Below, in pieces: positions 25,974-35,990 of a DNA stretch of 64,000 nt (within the stretch, counting starts at the first letter, position 1; each line of letters opens with the position of its first letter). The notes under the pieces were generated by a model. The model saw only the letters and a program-made list of their open reading frames with translations, did no database searches and had not been told where the DNA came from. This DNA comes from Hydrogenophaga taeniospiralis (GTDB lineage: Bacteria; Pseudomonadota; Gammaproteobacteria; Burkholderiales; Burkholderiaceae_C): contig NZ_JAHBAG010000001.1 of assembly GCF_020510445.1 (NCBI RefSeq), positions 1,154,501-1,218,500 on the forward strand, given 5' to 3'. The translations under genes and the position numbers were made by a program.

Positions 25974-26588
25974 ATGATCGGTCTTGAATTCCTCATCACC
26001 TCGCTCATCGTGGTGCTCATTCCCGGCACCGGGGTGATCTTCACCGTGTCCACCGCGCTGCTGCAGGGGCGGCGGGCGGGCGTGCTGGCTTCGCTGGGCT
26101 GCACGCTGGGCATCGTGCCGCATCTGCTGGCCACCATCCTGGGCCTGGCGGCGGTCATGCACACCAGCGCGCTGGCGTTCGAGGTGCTGCGTTACGCGGG
26201 TGTGGCCTATCTGTTCTACGTGGCCTGGGCCACCTGGAAGGACCGCGGCGCGTTCGCCGTGGACGGGCAGGCCGCGCAGCGCTCGGGCCGGAGCATCGTG
26301 TTCAAGGCCTTCCTGCTCAACATCCTCAACCCCAAGCTGACCATCTTCTTCCTGGCCTTTCTGCCGCAGTTCGTGGACCCAGCGGCCGCCTCGCCGCTGG
26401 CGGCCCTGCTGCTGCTGAGCGCTGTGTTCATGGCCATGACGTTTGCGGTGTTCGTGGCCTATGGCCTGCTGGCCCACGCGTTTCGCAAGGCCGTCATCGA
26501 GTCGGCGCGCGTGCAGGCCTGGCTGCGCCGGGGTTTTGCCGCGGCCTTCGCCGGGCTGGGCGCCCAGCTCGCGCTGCAGGAGCGCTGA
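25974..26588 (+). CDS. LysE/RhtB-family amino-acid exporter
   Basis: A 204-residue inner-membrane protein with six predicted helices. The family opening (MIGLEFLITSLIVVLIPGTG) and the conserved block KAFLLNILNPKLTIFFLAF are clear. Such proteins export amino acids or homoserine lactones. Two starts are close: ATG 25968 lies only 1 nt after the AGAAGGG ribosome site, whereas ATG 25974 has a 7-nt spacing and is preferred. No linked regulator is seen. Confidence 0.85.
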   Translation: MIGLEFLITSLIVVLIPGTGVIFTVSTALLQGRRAGVLASLGCTLGIVPHLLATILGLAAVMHTSALAFEVLRYAGVAYLFYVAWATWKDRGAFAVDGQAAQRSGRSIVFKAFLLNILNPKLTIFFLAFLPQFVDPAAASPLAALLLLSAVFMAMTFAVFVAYGLLAHAFRKAVIESARVQAWLRRGFAAAFAGLGAQLALQER

Positions 26589-26610
26589 GCGGCCTTCAAC
26601 CGCTGAGCGT

Positions 26611-26919
26611 TCAGGGTTTGGCGACCACCACTTCGCTGATCTGGATCACCGGCGCGATGTCGGTGTAGTTCGGAATGTCGCCCATGATCTCTTTCGTGTG
26701 CGGCCCGAACCCGGCCTGGAACGCTTCCACCGAGGGGCAGAACAGGTGGCCGCAGGCGGCGTAGAGCGGCTCGGCGCCGGCCAGTCCTTTGTCCACCGTG
26801 TAGTACAGCAGATGCTTGCCCAGGCGGGACTTCACCAGCGGCATGTGTTTGTCGCGGTAGTAGTCGTGGTTGAAGTGCGTGCCGGGGGTGTTGGGGTACA
26901 TCACGCTGACCTTGATCAT
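26611..26919 (-). CDS. EthD-family small protein
   Basis: A 102-residue ferredoxin-like-fold protein matching the EthD family. MIKVSVMYPNTPGTHFNHDY is followed by YRDKHMPLV, whose His/Tyr-containing motif marks the family, and the end reads IQISEVVVAKP. Family members assist ring-opening, P450 or polyketide-type reactions, but many are uncharacterised. It sits alone on the minus strand; a GGAGACAAACC ribosome site precedes the ATG at 26919. No pathway can be assigned from the neighbours. Confidence 0.8.
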   Translation of the reverse strand: MIKVSVMYPNTPGTHFNHDYYRDKHMPLVKSRLGKHLLYYTVDKGLAGAEPLYAACGHLFCPSVEAFQAGFGPHTKEIMGDIPNYTDIAPVIQISEVVVAKP

Positions 26920-27023
26920 GGTTTGTCTCCGGTTGGGGGTGAATGGCTCAAGCCGGCTGCATCGTGCCGCGCCCAGCGGTTTCGGGCAAGCCACCGTGGC
27001 TGCCCACGGGACGCGGGGCGCAC

Positions 27024-28118
27024 CTACCCGGCGCGGCCGCCCTGCGTCACTTGCCAGGGTGGCGGGGTGTCGTTCCCCAGCAGACGCTGCCACAACCAGG
27101 GCAGGGCGGTGCCTAGGTCGGGGCGCATGCCTTCGAGCGTGGGCCGATGGCCGCCGTTGGCCCGCGCCGTGGCGCTGCCCAGGTTGAAGCGGAAGGTGTA
27201 GGCGGGTTCCTGGCCCATGCGCAGGTCGGTCACGAACAGGTGGCCGTCGGTTTCCGAGAGGCTGTAGAAGCCATGGGTGAACGCCGCCATGCGCGCCACC
27301 GCCGGTTCGCTGCCGTGCGCGGCGATCAGCGCGGCGCCCCGTTCGTGCGCGGTCCAGCGCAGGGTGGGCTGGGCGTCCAGCAGCGAGTAGTGGCCTTCGA
27401 AATACCGCGTGGGCGTGACGGCCACCAGGCGCCAGAGCACCGTGTTGAAGGGCGCGGGGGTGACGAGCAGGCCCTGCGGGTGAATGCCGTTTTGCCGCAG
27501 CGAGTCGCGTGCGATGCGCTCCACATGCTGCTGCGCGACCACGCCCCAGACCAGGTAGAGCGTGCTGAGCACCAGGCACGCGGCGTTCCAGCGCAGGCCG
27601 CGCGTGTTTTTCAAGCGCATGGCCGCGACCACGCCCACGATCAGCGGCACGGTGTAGGCCGGGTCGATGATGAAGACGCTGCCCACGCCGTAGGGGTGGT
27701 CGGTGAAGGGCTGCAGCAGCTGCGTGCCGTAGACCGTCATGGCGTCGAGCAGCGGGTGGGTGATGAGCGCCAGCCAGAGCGCGAGTGTCCAACGCCCCCA
27801 CGCTCCGCCGCTGCCCCCCAAGGGGGTGCGGTTCTCGCTTGGGGCGGCCCGGCGCTTGAACCCGGCCGCTTCGCCATGCAGGCGCGCCACGGCCCAGGCC
27901 AGCAGCGGCGCGGCCAGCGTCAGGAAGAACAGCGCGTGGCTTTCGGCGCGGTGGCGCGTCATGTTGAGCATGGCGTCGCCGTGGTCGATGAAGGCATCAA
28001 GGTCGGGCAGGGTGCCGGCCACGGCGCCCCAGAGCGCCGCCTTCCACACGGCGGTGCGGCGTCCCATGACGGCCACGCTCACGGCCGAACCAAGCGCGAT
28101 CTGGGTCAGTGAATCCAT
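27024..28118 (-). CDS. YdjM/DUF457-type metal-dependent hydrolase (membrane)
   Basis: A 364-residue membrane protein. It opens MDSLTQIALGSAVSVAVMG, the typical start of the inner-membrane YdjM-like family. Metal-type residues follow: GTLPDLDAFIDHGD, HRAESHALFF and THPLLDAMTVYGTQLLQPF. About five helices occupy the first half; the second half is soluble. Function is unproven in the family. Residues about 89-109 (Pro, Gly, Arg, Ser rich; ENRTPLGGSGGAWG) are encoded by an in-frame copy of the dispersed repeat sitting between two membrane helices, which is an insertion a loop can tolerate. Confidence 0.78.
   Translation of the reverse strand: MDSLTQIALGSAVSVAVMGRRTAVWKAALWGAVAGTLPDLDAFIDHGDAMLNMTRHRAESHALFFLTLAAPLLAWAVARLHGEAAGFKRRAAPSENRTPLGGSGGAWGRWTLALWLALITHPLLDAMTVYGTQLLQPFTDHPYGVGSVFIIDPAYTVPLIVGVVAAMRLKNTRGLRWNAACLVLSTLYLVWGVVAQQHVERIARDSLRQNGIHPQGLLVTPAPFNTVLWRLVAVTPTRYFEGHYSLLDAQPTLRWTAHERGAALIAAHGSEPAVARMAAFTHGFYSLSETDGHLFVTDLRMGQEPAYTFRFNLGSATARANGGHRPTLEGMRPDLGTALPWLWQRLLGNDTPPPWQVTQGGRAG
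27792..27854. repeat. Dispersed repeat copy inside the YdjM-like gene
   Basis: Read on the minus strand: CGCCGGGCCGCCCCAAGCG, then a CCCCCTTGGGGGG core, then GCAGCGGCGGAGCGTGGGGGC. The same three parts in the same order form the intergenic copy at 50150-50247. The 63 bases keep the reading frame open. Confidence 0.6.
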
Positions 28119-28171
28119 GTGGGGAGCTTAGCGGGTGGACGCAAGCCGCCCGTGCCGCAGGGGTGTTCACG

Positions 28172-29122
28172 CTACAAACCAAACCCCGGCGCCAGCGCCT
28201 CCCGCAGATAGGCCACCAGGGCCGTCACCGCGCGCGGCACGTGGGCCGAATAGGGGCGGATCGCGTAGAGCTGTTCGGCGAAGGCGCCCACCGGTTTCCA
28301 GCCGGGGAGCACCTGCACCAGCTTGCCCGCGAGCAGGCTGGCCTGGGCGCTGAAGTCGGGCAGCAGCGCAATGCCCAGCCCGCTCAGCGCGGCGTCGCGC
28401 AGCGCCTCGCTGTTGTTGGCCGCCAGCGAACCCGACACCTGCACGGTCACCCGCTCGGCACCGGCCTGGGGCGTGAGCGGCTCCAGCGTCCAGGCCGGCG
28501 TGTCCTGCGAGCGCGGGTAGTGCAGGCAGTTGTGCTGCGTCAGGTCGGCGGGCCGCTGCGGCGTGCCCTGGCGGCGCAGGTAGGCGCGGCTGGCCACCAG
28601 CACCGAGCGCGTGGCGCACAGCGTCCAGGCCACGTGCGTGTCGGGTGGGTTGGCGGTGTGGCGGATCGCCAGATCGAAGCCCTCGGTGGCCAGCGAACTC
28701 AGGTGGTCCGACAGGTTCAGCTCCAGCCGCACCTCGGGGTACTGGCGCAGGAAACCGGCCAGGCGCGGCACCAGTTGCTGGCGGGCAAACGCCACCGGCG
28801 CCGTCACGCGCAGCAGGCCGCGTGGCTCACCAGCCGCGTCGCGCACCTGGGCGAAACACTGCGCGATGTGCTCGAACGAGGCCCGGGTGTCGTCCACCAG
28901 CCGCTGGCCGGCCTCGGTCAGGCGCACGCTGCGCGTGGTGCGCTGCACCAGCGCCACGCCCGCCATGCGCTCCAGCTCGGCGATGCGCTGGCTCACCGCC
29001 GCCTTGCTCACGCCCAGCCGCGCGGCCGCCGCCGTGTAGCTGCCCTGCTGGGCCAACACGCCCAGCCAGTGGAAGTGGCCCCAGAGCTCTTGATGCCGTT
29101 CGTGGATCTTCGGTGGGTTCAT
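28172..29122 (-). CDS. LysR-family transcriptional regulator
   Basis: A 316-residue regulator with a long N-terminal lead (MNPPKIHERHQELWGHFHWL), then the helix-turn-helix GSYTAAAARLGVSKAAVSQR and the CrgA/PecT-like effector half (TTRSVRLTEAGQRL; LRVTAPVAFARQQLVPRL). It is divergent from methylmalonate-semialdehyde dehydrogenase, and a perfect 8-bp inverted repeat lies 8 bp before its start. It therefore likely controls itself and mmsA. The inducer is unknown; a valine or inositol catabolite would suit the target. Confidence 0.86.
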   Translation of the reverse strand: MNPPKIHERHQELWGHFHWLGVLAQQGSYTAAAARLGVSKAAVSQRIAELERMAGVALVQRTTRSVRLTEAGQRLVDDTRASFEHIAQCFAQVRDAAGEPRGLLRVTAPVAFARQQLVPRLAGFLRQYPEVRLELNLSDHLSSLATEGFDLAIRHTANPPDTHVAWTLCATRSVLVASRAYLRRQGTPQRPADLTQHNCLHYPRSQDTPAWTLEPLTPQAGAERVTVQVSGSLAANNSEALRDAALSGLGIALLPDFSAQASLLAGKLVQVLPGWKPVGAFAEQLYAIRPYSAHVPRAVTALVAYLREALAPGFGL

Positions 29123-29129
29123 GGGCCGT

Positions 29130-29151
29130 ATTGTTCACCATACTGAACAAT
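29130..29151. promoter_or_regulatory. LysR-type operator between lysR and mmsA
   Basis: ATTGTTCA-CCATAC-TGAACAAT: perfect 8-bp arms around 6 nt, containing the T-N11-A pattern. It lies between the divergent LysR gene (start 29122) and mmsA (start 29246), close to the regulator, as expected of an autoregulatory LysR site. Confidence 0.6.
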
Positions 29152-29245
29152 CAATTCAGCTTTCCGGCCTTGTATCGAGAGAGGTCGGTTCCTACACTGG
29201 CAAGGCAGCTCAGAAACCGATGTCCATCCTTCAGCGAGACACACC

Positions 29246-30754
<1,509 letters not shown>

Positions 30755-31084
30755 CGTACCCCCGCGCCGCCTTCGGCGTCACCCCCCAGGGGGCGCCACT
30801 GGCGGCCCGGCGGAGCCGGTTCCGCGGTGGCCTCGGATTGGGACACTTCGGCCTCGTTGCTTTTTTGGGCGGCGGGGCTTCTTGTTTTCTGCATCTCTCG
30901 GGTTGATGGCGTGGCGGGTGCAGCCCCCGATTCTTGATACCGAATCGTGGTCTTTTTCGTGGCTTGGACAGGGCCGCGAATGGGGCGTACAAACCACCCA
31001 ACAGGCACCCAGAGGGGTGTCGCTGATCAGGAAGGTTTGAGAGCTTGCATTGCATGCCACACCGCTGAGCGGAAGGAGGCCCCT
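30755..31084. other. Intergenic stretch after mmsA
   Basis: The first 75 bases are a copy of the dispersed repeat. The remaining 250 bases show no convincing gene; the CTGAGCGGAAGGAGGCCCCT at the end gives a strong ribosome site for the next gene. No hairpin with a T-run was found. Confidence 0.5.
30758..30830. repeat. Dispersed GC-rich repeat after mmsA
   Basis: CGCGCCGCCTTCGGCGTC, then CCCCCCAGGGGGCG, then CACTGGCGGCCCGGCGGAGC and CGGTTCCGCGGTGG. Nearly the same order and wording as 42931-42996 and 63768-63844. Confidence 0.65.
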
Positions 31085-31600
31085 ATGAGCAAGCGTATCT
31101 ACTGGCTGCTGCCCGATGTGGCCAGCGCCCGCAGGACGACGGATGACATGCTGTTGGCTCGCATCGACGAGCGACACATGCACTTTGTCGGCCGCGAAGA
31201 CATCAACCTCTCCGGCCTGCACGTGGCCAACGTCCTGCAGACCTCCGACGTGGTGCGCGCCGCCCAGTGGGGTGCGCTCATCGGCGCGGTCCTGGGTTCC
31301 GCGGCGGGTCTGGTGGTGGCGTGGTATCTGCAGGTCCCCGGCGAGCCACCGCGATGGGGCTTGGTCGTCGTGCTCGCGATGGTGGGTGCGATCTTCGGCA
31401 CCTGGGCCTCGAGCATGATCGGTGTGTCCATCCCCAGCCAGCGGCTCAGGCGGTTCGAGCGGGCGATCCAGCAGGGGCAGATCCTGCTGATGCTGGATGT
31501 GCCGCCAGGGCGTGTCGAGGCCATCGAGTCGCGGCTGCAGGCTTTGCATCCCGAGGCCCACCTGGAAGGCATCGAACCCAATATTCCGGCCTTTCCCTGA
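31085..31600 (+). CDS. DUF1269-like membrane protein at the head of the oxidase cluster
   Basis: A 171-residue protein beginning MSKRIYWLLPDVASARRTTD. Two glycine-rich hydrophobic helices sit in the middle (residues about 62-82 and 92-117), and soluble ends with an alpha/beta look flank them (ARIDERHMHFVGRED; LLMLDVPPGRVEAIE). It resembles DUF1269-type proteins, whose role is unknown. The ATG at 31085 follows GGAAGGAGG. It is the first gene before coxB on the same strand, with 51 bp to the ribosome site used there, so it may belong to the cytochrome oxidase unit. No catalytic motif is seen. Confidence 0.65.
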   Translation: MSKRIYWLLPDVASARRTTDDMLLARIDERHMHFVGREDINLSGLHVANVLQTSDVVRAAQWGALIGAVLGSAAGLVVAWYLQVPGEPPRWGLVVVLAMVGAIFGTWASSMIGVSIPSQRLRRFERAIQQGQILLMLDVPPGRVEAIESRLQALHPEAHLEGIEPNIPAFP

Positions 31601-31676
31601 GAACCTGAACCGCGGTAACAAGGCGCTGGCGCGCCACCACCGGAGGGAACCATGGACATGGGATCGCATCGATCAC

Positions 31677-31687
31677 GGGGGGGGGGG
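31677..31687. repeat. Homopolymer of 11 G before coxB
   Basis: An uninterrupted run of eleven guanines. It lies between a strong ribosome site plus ATG (31652) and the coxB reading frame, and shifts the two out of frame by one base. Either a tract-length error or a slippage-prone switch. Confidence 0.8.
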
Positions 31688-31731
31688 CCGCTGCGCGAGC
31701 CATTCGCTTTCGCCTGCGCGCCCTAGACGCC

Positions 31732-32856
31732 ATGGTCATCGCCATCGCACTGCTGCTGATCGTCGCCGCAACGGTGGTTTTCCATCTTGTGACCCCTTGG
31801 TGGCTCACGCCGTTGGCGTCGAACTGGGCATCGATGGACGACACGCTGACCATCACCGTTGTCGTCACCGGGGTGTTCTTTGTCGCCATCAACCTGTTCG
31901 TGGTCTACACCTTGTGGCGCTTCCGCCACCGCCCGGGCGCACGCGCCGCCTACGAGCCCGACAACAAACGCCTTGAGCGCTGGCTGGGCGGCATCACCAC
32001 GCTGGGCATCGTGGCACTGCTGGCCCCTGGCCTGCTGGTGTATGCGCGCTACATCGACCCGCCGGCTGACGCGATGCTGCTCGAAATCCTCGGCCAGCAA
32101 TGGCAATGGCGCTTCCGCATGCCAGGTGCGGACGGCAAGCTGGGCGGCACCGACCTGCGCTTCGTGTCGGCCGAAAACCCTTTCGGCCTGGACCCGGCCG
32201 ACCCCGCCGCGCAGGACGACACGCTGATCGATGCCAACGAGGTTCACCTGCCGACCGACCGGTCGGTGAAGGTACTGACGCGCTCGCACGATGTGCTGCA
32301 CGACTTCTTCGTGCCGCAGTTCCGCGCGCGCATGAACATCGTGCCGGGCCAGGTGAGCTGGTTCTGGTTCACGCCCACCCGGGCGGGTCGCTTCGAGTCC
32401 ATGTGCGCGCAGCTGTGCGGCGTGGGGCACCCGGCCATGCGCGGCGTGGTTGTGGTGGAGGATGCGAGCGCCTGGCAGGCCTGGCTGCAGCAGCAGCCCA
32501 CTTTCGCGGCGACGCTGGCCAAGGCCAACAGCGCGGCGGGAGGCGGTGTGCAGGATATCGCGGCGCTGGGCCGGGTGCTTGCGCAGTCCAAGGGCTGCGT
32601 GGCCTGCCACACGGTGGACGGCCGGCCCGGCGTGGGACCGACCTGGCAAGGCCTGTTCGGCAAGACCGAAACCTTCGCCGACGGTTCCACCGCGCGGGTT
32701 GACGAGGACTACCTGCGCGGCTTCATCCGCAACCCGAAGGCGCGCAACGTGAAAGGCTTCGCGCCGGTGATGCCGCAGTTCGAACTGACCGCCGACGAAC
32801 TCGACGCGCTGGTGGCCTACATCAAGACCCAGGGCCCCGCGCCCGCTCGGCCCTGA
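31732..32856 (+). CDS. coxB: caa3-type cytochrome c oxidase subunit II with fused cytochrome c
   Basis: At least 374 residues. Two membrane helices (about 38-62 and 88-105) lead to the CuA cupredoxin domain with H186, then C225, C229, H233 and M236 in CAQLCGVGHPAM. A cytochrome c domain follows: CVACH at 289-293 and the distal Met in FAPVMPQ. It receives electrons at the periplasmic side and passes them to subunit I. The ATG at 31732 has no ribosome site. An ATG at 31652 follows CGGAGGGAACC and would add a basic leader (ARAIRFRLRALDA) if the G tract had 12 instead of 11 bases, so the true start is probably 31652. Confidence 0.88.
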   Translation: MVIAIALLLIVAATVVFHLVTPWWLTPLASNWASMDDTLTITVVVTGVFFVAINLFVVYTLWRFRHRPGARAAYEPDNKRLERWLGGITTLGIVALLAPGLLVYARYIDPPADAMLLEILGQQWQWRFRMPGADGKLGGTDLRFVSAENPFGLDPADPAAQDDTLIDANEVHLPTDRSVKVLTRSHDVLHDFFVPQFRARMNIVPGQVSWFWFTPTRAGRFESMCAQLCGVGHPAMRGVVVVEDASAWQAWLQQQPTFAATLAKANSAAGGGVQDIAALGRVLAQSKGCVACHTVDGRPGVGPTWQGLFGKTETFADGSTARVDEDYLRGFIRNPKARNVKGFAPVMPQFELTADELDALVAYIKTQGPAPARP

Positions 32857-32875
32857 CCCCCACAGGACGCCCGCC

Positions 32876-34642
32876 ATGGCCCTCGTCGACACCAGCCATC
32901 ACGATGACGCTCCGCGCAGCTTCATCACCCGCTACGTCTGGAGCCAGGACCACAAGGTGATTGCGGTGCAGTACGCCTGCACGGCCATCGCGGTCGGGCT
33001 GGTGGGCCTGCTGTTGTCCAACCTGATGCGGCTGCAGATCGGCTTCCCTGGCGTGTTCGAGTTCATCAACGCCGAACGCTACTACCAGTACGTGACCATG
33101 CACGGAATGATCATGGTGATCTACCTGCTCACGGCGCTGTTCCTCGGCGGCTTTGGCAACTACCTGATCCCGCTCATGATCGGTGCGCGCGACATGGTTT
33201 TCCCGTACATGAACATGCTGAGCTTCTGGGTCTATCTGCTCAGCGTGATCGTGCTGATGGCGAGTTTCTTCGTGCCGGGCGGTCCCACCGGCGCGGGCTG
33301 GACGCTGTACCCGCCGGCGGCCATCCTGCCCGGCACGCCGGGGCACGACTGGGGCATCATCCTCATGCTGGTGTCGCTGCTGATCTTCATCGTCGCCACC
33401 ACCATGGGCGGGCTGAACTACGTCACCACGGTGCTGCAGGCGCGCTGCGAAGGCATGACGCTCTTGCGCATGCCGCTGTCGGTGTGGGGCATCTTCGTGG
33501 CCACCATCCTGGCGCTGCTGGCGTTTCCGGCGCTCTTCGTGAGCGGCGTGATGATGCTGCTGGACAAGACCCTGGGCACCAGCTTCTTCATGCCCGCACT
33601 GCTGTCGATGGGGCAGGCCACCAGCCACAAAGGCGGCAGCCCCCTGCTGTTCCAGCACCTGTTCTGGTTCTTCGGCCACCCCGAGGTCTACATCGTCGCG
33701 TTGCCGGCCTTCGGCATCGTCTCCGACCTCATCAGCGTGCACGCGCGCAAGGCGATCTTCGGCTACCGGACCATGGTCTGGGCCATCGTGGTCATCGGGG
33801 GCCTGAGCTTCGTGGTGTGGGCGCACCACATGTTCGTGAGCGGCATGAACCCGTGGTTCGGCTTCTTCTTCGCCACCAGCACGCTGATCATCGCGGTGCC
33901 CACGGCGATCAAGGTCTACAACTGGGTGCTCACACTGTGGCGCGGCGACATACACCTCACGGTGCCGATGCTGTTCACGCTGGCCTTCATCCTCACCTTC
34001 CTGGCCGGTGGGCTGACGGGGCTGTTCCTGGGCAACGTCAGTGTCGACATCCCGCTGTCGGGCACCTATTTCGTCGTCGCCCACTTCCACATGGTGATGG
34101 GCGTGGCGCCGCTGCTGGTGGTGTTCGGCGCCATCACGCACTGGTACCCCTTGGTCACCGGCCGCATGCTCGACGAGCGGCTCGGGCGCATCCACTTCTG
34201 GATCACCTTCCTCGGCACCTACGCGATCTACTTTCCGATGCATTACCTGGGCGTGATGGGCATGCCGCGGCGCTACTACGACTACGCGAACTACGCGTTC
34301 ATTCCCGCCTCGGCCCACACGCTCAACGCCTTCATCACCGTGGTGGCCTTGATCGTGGGCGCGGCGCAGCTGCTGTTCGTCTTCAACCTGCTGTGGAGCG
34401 CCTGGCGCGGGCGCCCTGCCGAGACCAACCCCTGGCGCGCGGCATCGCTGGAATGGGCCACGCCGCACACGCCGCCGCGCCATGGCAACTGGGGCCCGCA
34501 GCTGCCGGTGGTGCACCGCTGGGCCTACGCCTACAGCGTGCCAGGCGCCGCACAGGATTTCATTGCACAAGATGCGCCGGCACTGGCCGGCGGCCAGGAA
34601 GCCGAGGCGCCGGCGTCGCCCCATGACGGAGCCCGCTCATGA
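32876..34642 (+). CDS. ctaD: Cytochrome c oxidase subunit I (A1-type heme-copper oxidase)
   Basis: A 588-residue integral protein with twelve predicted helices. Heme a ligand in MHGMIMVIY; CuB ligands and cross-linked Tyr in FFGHPEVYIVALPAFG; the two other CuB histidines in WAHHMFVSGMN; heme a3/a ligands in VAHFHMVMG. The Glu of GHPEV places it in the A1 class with both proton channels. It reduces O2 to water and pumps protons. The ATG at 32876 is 19 bp after the coxB stop; the stop overlaps the next ATG (ATGA), as expected in a tight operon. Confidence 0.94.
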   Translation: MALVDTSHHDDAPRSFITRYVWSQDHKVIAVQYACTAIAVGLVGLLLSNLMRLQIGFPGVFEFINAERYYQYVTMHGMIMVIYLLTALFLGGFGNYLIPLMIGARDMVFPYMNMLSFWVYLLSVIVLMASFFVPGGPTGAGWTLYPPAAILPGTPGHDWGIILMLVSLLIFIVATTMGGLNYVTTVLQARCEGMTLLRMPLSVWGIFVATILALLAFPALFVSGVMMLLDKTLGTSFFMPALLSMGQATSHKGGSPLLFQHLFWFFGHPEVYIVALPAFGIVSDLISVHARKAIFGYRTMVWAIVVIGGLSFVVWAHHMFVSGMNPWFGFFFATSTLIIAVPTAIKVYNWVLTLWRGDIHLTVPMLFTLAFILTFLAGGLTGLFLGNVSVDIPLSGTYFVVAHFHMVMGVAPLLVVFGAITHWYPLVTGRMLDERLGRIHFWITFLGTYAIYFPMHYLGVMGMPRRYYDYANYAFIPASAHTLNAFITVVALIVGAAQLLFVFNLLWSAWRGRPAETNPWRAASLEWATPHTPPRHGNWGPQLPVVHRWAYAYSVPGAAQDFIAQDAPALAGGQEAEAPASPHDGARS

Positions 34643-35253
34643 ACACCACCACGCTGCAGATCGGGGACCCGGCCGCCACCCGGGCGCGCGCCGCCGCGAC
34701 CGGCCTGTGGCTGTTCATGGGCGTGGTCAGCGTGCTGTTCGCCTTGTTCCTCGTCGCCTACGCGATGCGCATGGATGCGGCCGACTGGTCGCCGATCGCG
34801 ATGCCGCCCCAGCTGTGGCTGAGCAGTGCGCTGCTGCTGGCCGGCGGCCTGCTGCTGCAGCGTTCGGCCACGGCGGCGCATGCGCTGCGCCACGCCCGGG
34901 CGAGGCGCCTGCTGCTGGTCGGCGGCGTGGCCGCGATGGCCTTTCTGGGCTCGCAGCTGTGGGCCTGGCAAAGCCTGCTGGACGCCCGCGTGGTGCTCGC
35001 GGGCAACCCGGCGGCGAGTTTCTTCTATGTGCTCACCGCGCTGCACGGGCTGCACGTGATCGGCGGCCTGGTCGCCTGGAGCGCCACCGTGCAGTCGGCC
35101 ATTGCAGCGCCGGCCGAGCCGCGACGCCTGGCCCTGCACATCACGCTGTGTGCACGCTACTGGCACTTCCTGTTCGCCGTGTGGGCCGTGCTGTTCGCCG
35201 CGCTCGGCTGGCTGACGCCGGAAGTGGTGCGCTTCATCTGCGGCGACGCCTGA
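34639..35253 (+). CDS. Cytochrome c oxidase subunit III-family protein (first copy)
   Basis: A 204-residue membrane protein with five helices. The subunit III signature FFYVLTALHGLHVIGGLVAW lies near residue 130 and CARYWHFLFAVWAVLFAAL near the end; both histidine-bearing helices are those of CoxC. It lacks the two extra N-terminal helices of long forms. Its start overlaps the ctaD stop by 4 bp. A second, more divergent subunit III follows directly. Two separate subunit III-type genes are seen in some caa3 or alternative oxidase clusters; whether both enter one complex is open. Confidence 0.82.
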   Translation: MNTTTLQIGDPAATRARAAATGLWLFMGVVSVLFALFLVAYAMRMDAADWSPIAMPPQLWLSSALLLAGGLLLQRSATAAHALRHARARRLLLVGGVAAMAFLGSQLWAWQSLLDARVVLAGNPAASFFYVLTALHGLHVIGGLVAWSATVQSAIAAPAEPRRLALHITLCARYWHFLFAVWAVLFAALGWLTPEVVRFICGDA

Positions 35254-35262
35254 AAGACCGCC

Positions 35263-35985
35263 ATGGGCAACATCGCCACCCACGTCACCCCACCGAGCAC
35301 CGGGACCTCTGCGCCGGTGACGGGGCTGCGCGGGCTGGTGGCCGACTGGTCGTCCGACCGCCAGGCCTTCCACGTCGCGTGGGGCAAGGCGATGATGTGG
35401 TTCTTCCTGCTCAGCGACACCTTCATCTTCGGCAGTTTCCTCACCGGCTACATGACGGTGCGCATGTCCACCACCGTGCCGTGGCCGAACCCGAGCGAGG
35501 TCTTCGCGCTGCACGTCGGCGGTGCCGACATTCCGCTGCTGCTGATCGCGGTGATGACCTTCGTGCTCATCACCAGCAGCGGCACCATGGCGATGGCCGT
35601 CAACTGCGCCTACCGCCGTGACCGTGTCAACGCAGCGCGGCTGATGTTCGTGACCGCGGCCTTCGGCGCCATGTTCGTCGGCATGCAGGCCTTCGAGTGG
35701 ACCAAGCTGATCGTCGACGAAGGCGTGCGCCCCTGGAGCAACCCGATGGGCGCGGCGCAGTTCGGCTCCACCTTCTTCATGATCACCGGCTTTCACGGCC
35801 TGCACGTCACGGCCGGGGTGATCTACCTGATCGTCGTTGCCGTGCGCCTGCTGCGCGGGAGGTATGACGGCCCCAAGGCCGGCGCATCCGCAGGCAACTA
35901 CCAGATCGTCGAGATCGCCGGCCTTTACTGGCACTTCGTCGACCTGGTGTGGGTCTTCATCTTTGCATTGTTCTACCTGTGGTGA
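35263..35985 (+). CDS. Cytochrome c oxidase subunit III (second copy)
   Basis: A 240-residue membrane protein. Signature stretches are KAMMWFFLLSDTFIFGSFL, TFFMITGFHGLHVTAGVIYL and IVEIAGLYWHFVDLVWVFIF, the helix pairs with conserved His and Glu of subunit III. It has a longer N-terminal lead than the preceding subunit III-like protein. The ATG at 35263 is 9 bp after the previous stop and the next gene starts within 6 bp, so all are one operon. Subunit III supports proton uptake and stability of subunit I and has no redox centre. Confidence 0.87.
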   Translation: MGNIATHVTPPSTGTSAPVTGLRGLVADWSSDRQAFHVAWGKAMMWFFLLSDTFIFGSFLTGYMTVRMSTTVPWPNPSEVFALHVGGADIPLLLIAVMTFVLITSSGTMAMAVNCAYRRDRVNAARLMFVTAAFGAMFVGMQAFEWTKLIVDEGVRPWSNPMGAAQFGSTFFMITGFHGLHVTAGVIYLIVVAVRLLRGRYDGPKAGASAGNYQIVEIAGLYWHFVDLVWVFIFALFYLW

Positions 35986-35990
35986 ACGCC

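Noticed and set aside
31652..31726. A separate 24-codon peptide gene before coxB
   Set aside because: It has a good ribosome site, but its sequence after the G tract is explained better as the out-of-frame start of coxB.
32822..34624. A 600-codon frame antisense to ctaD
   Set aside because: His/Gln/Asp-rich mirror of a membrane protein gene; no domain, no ribosome site.
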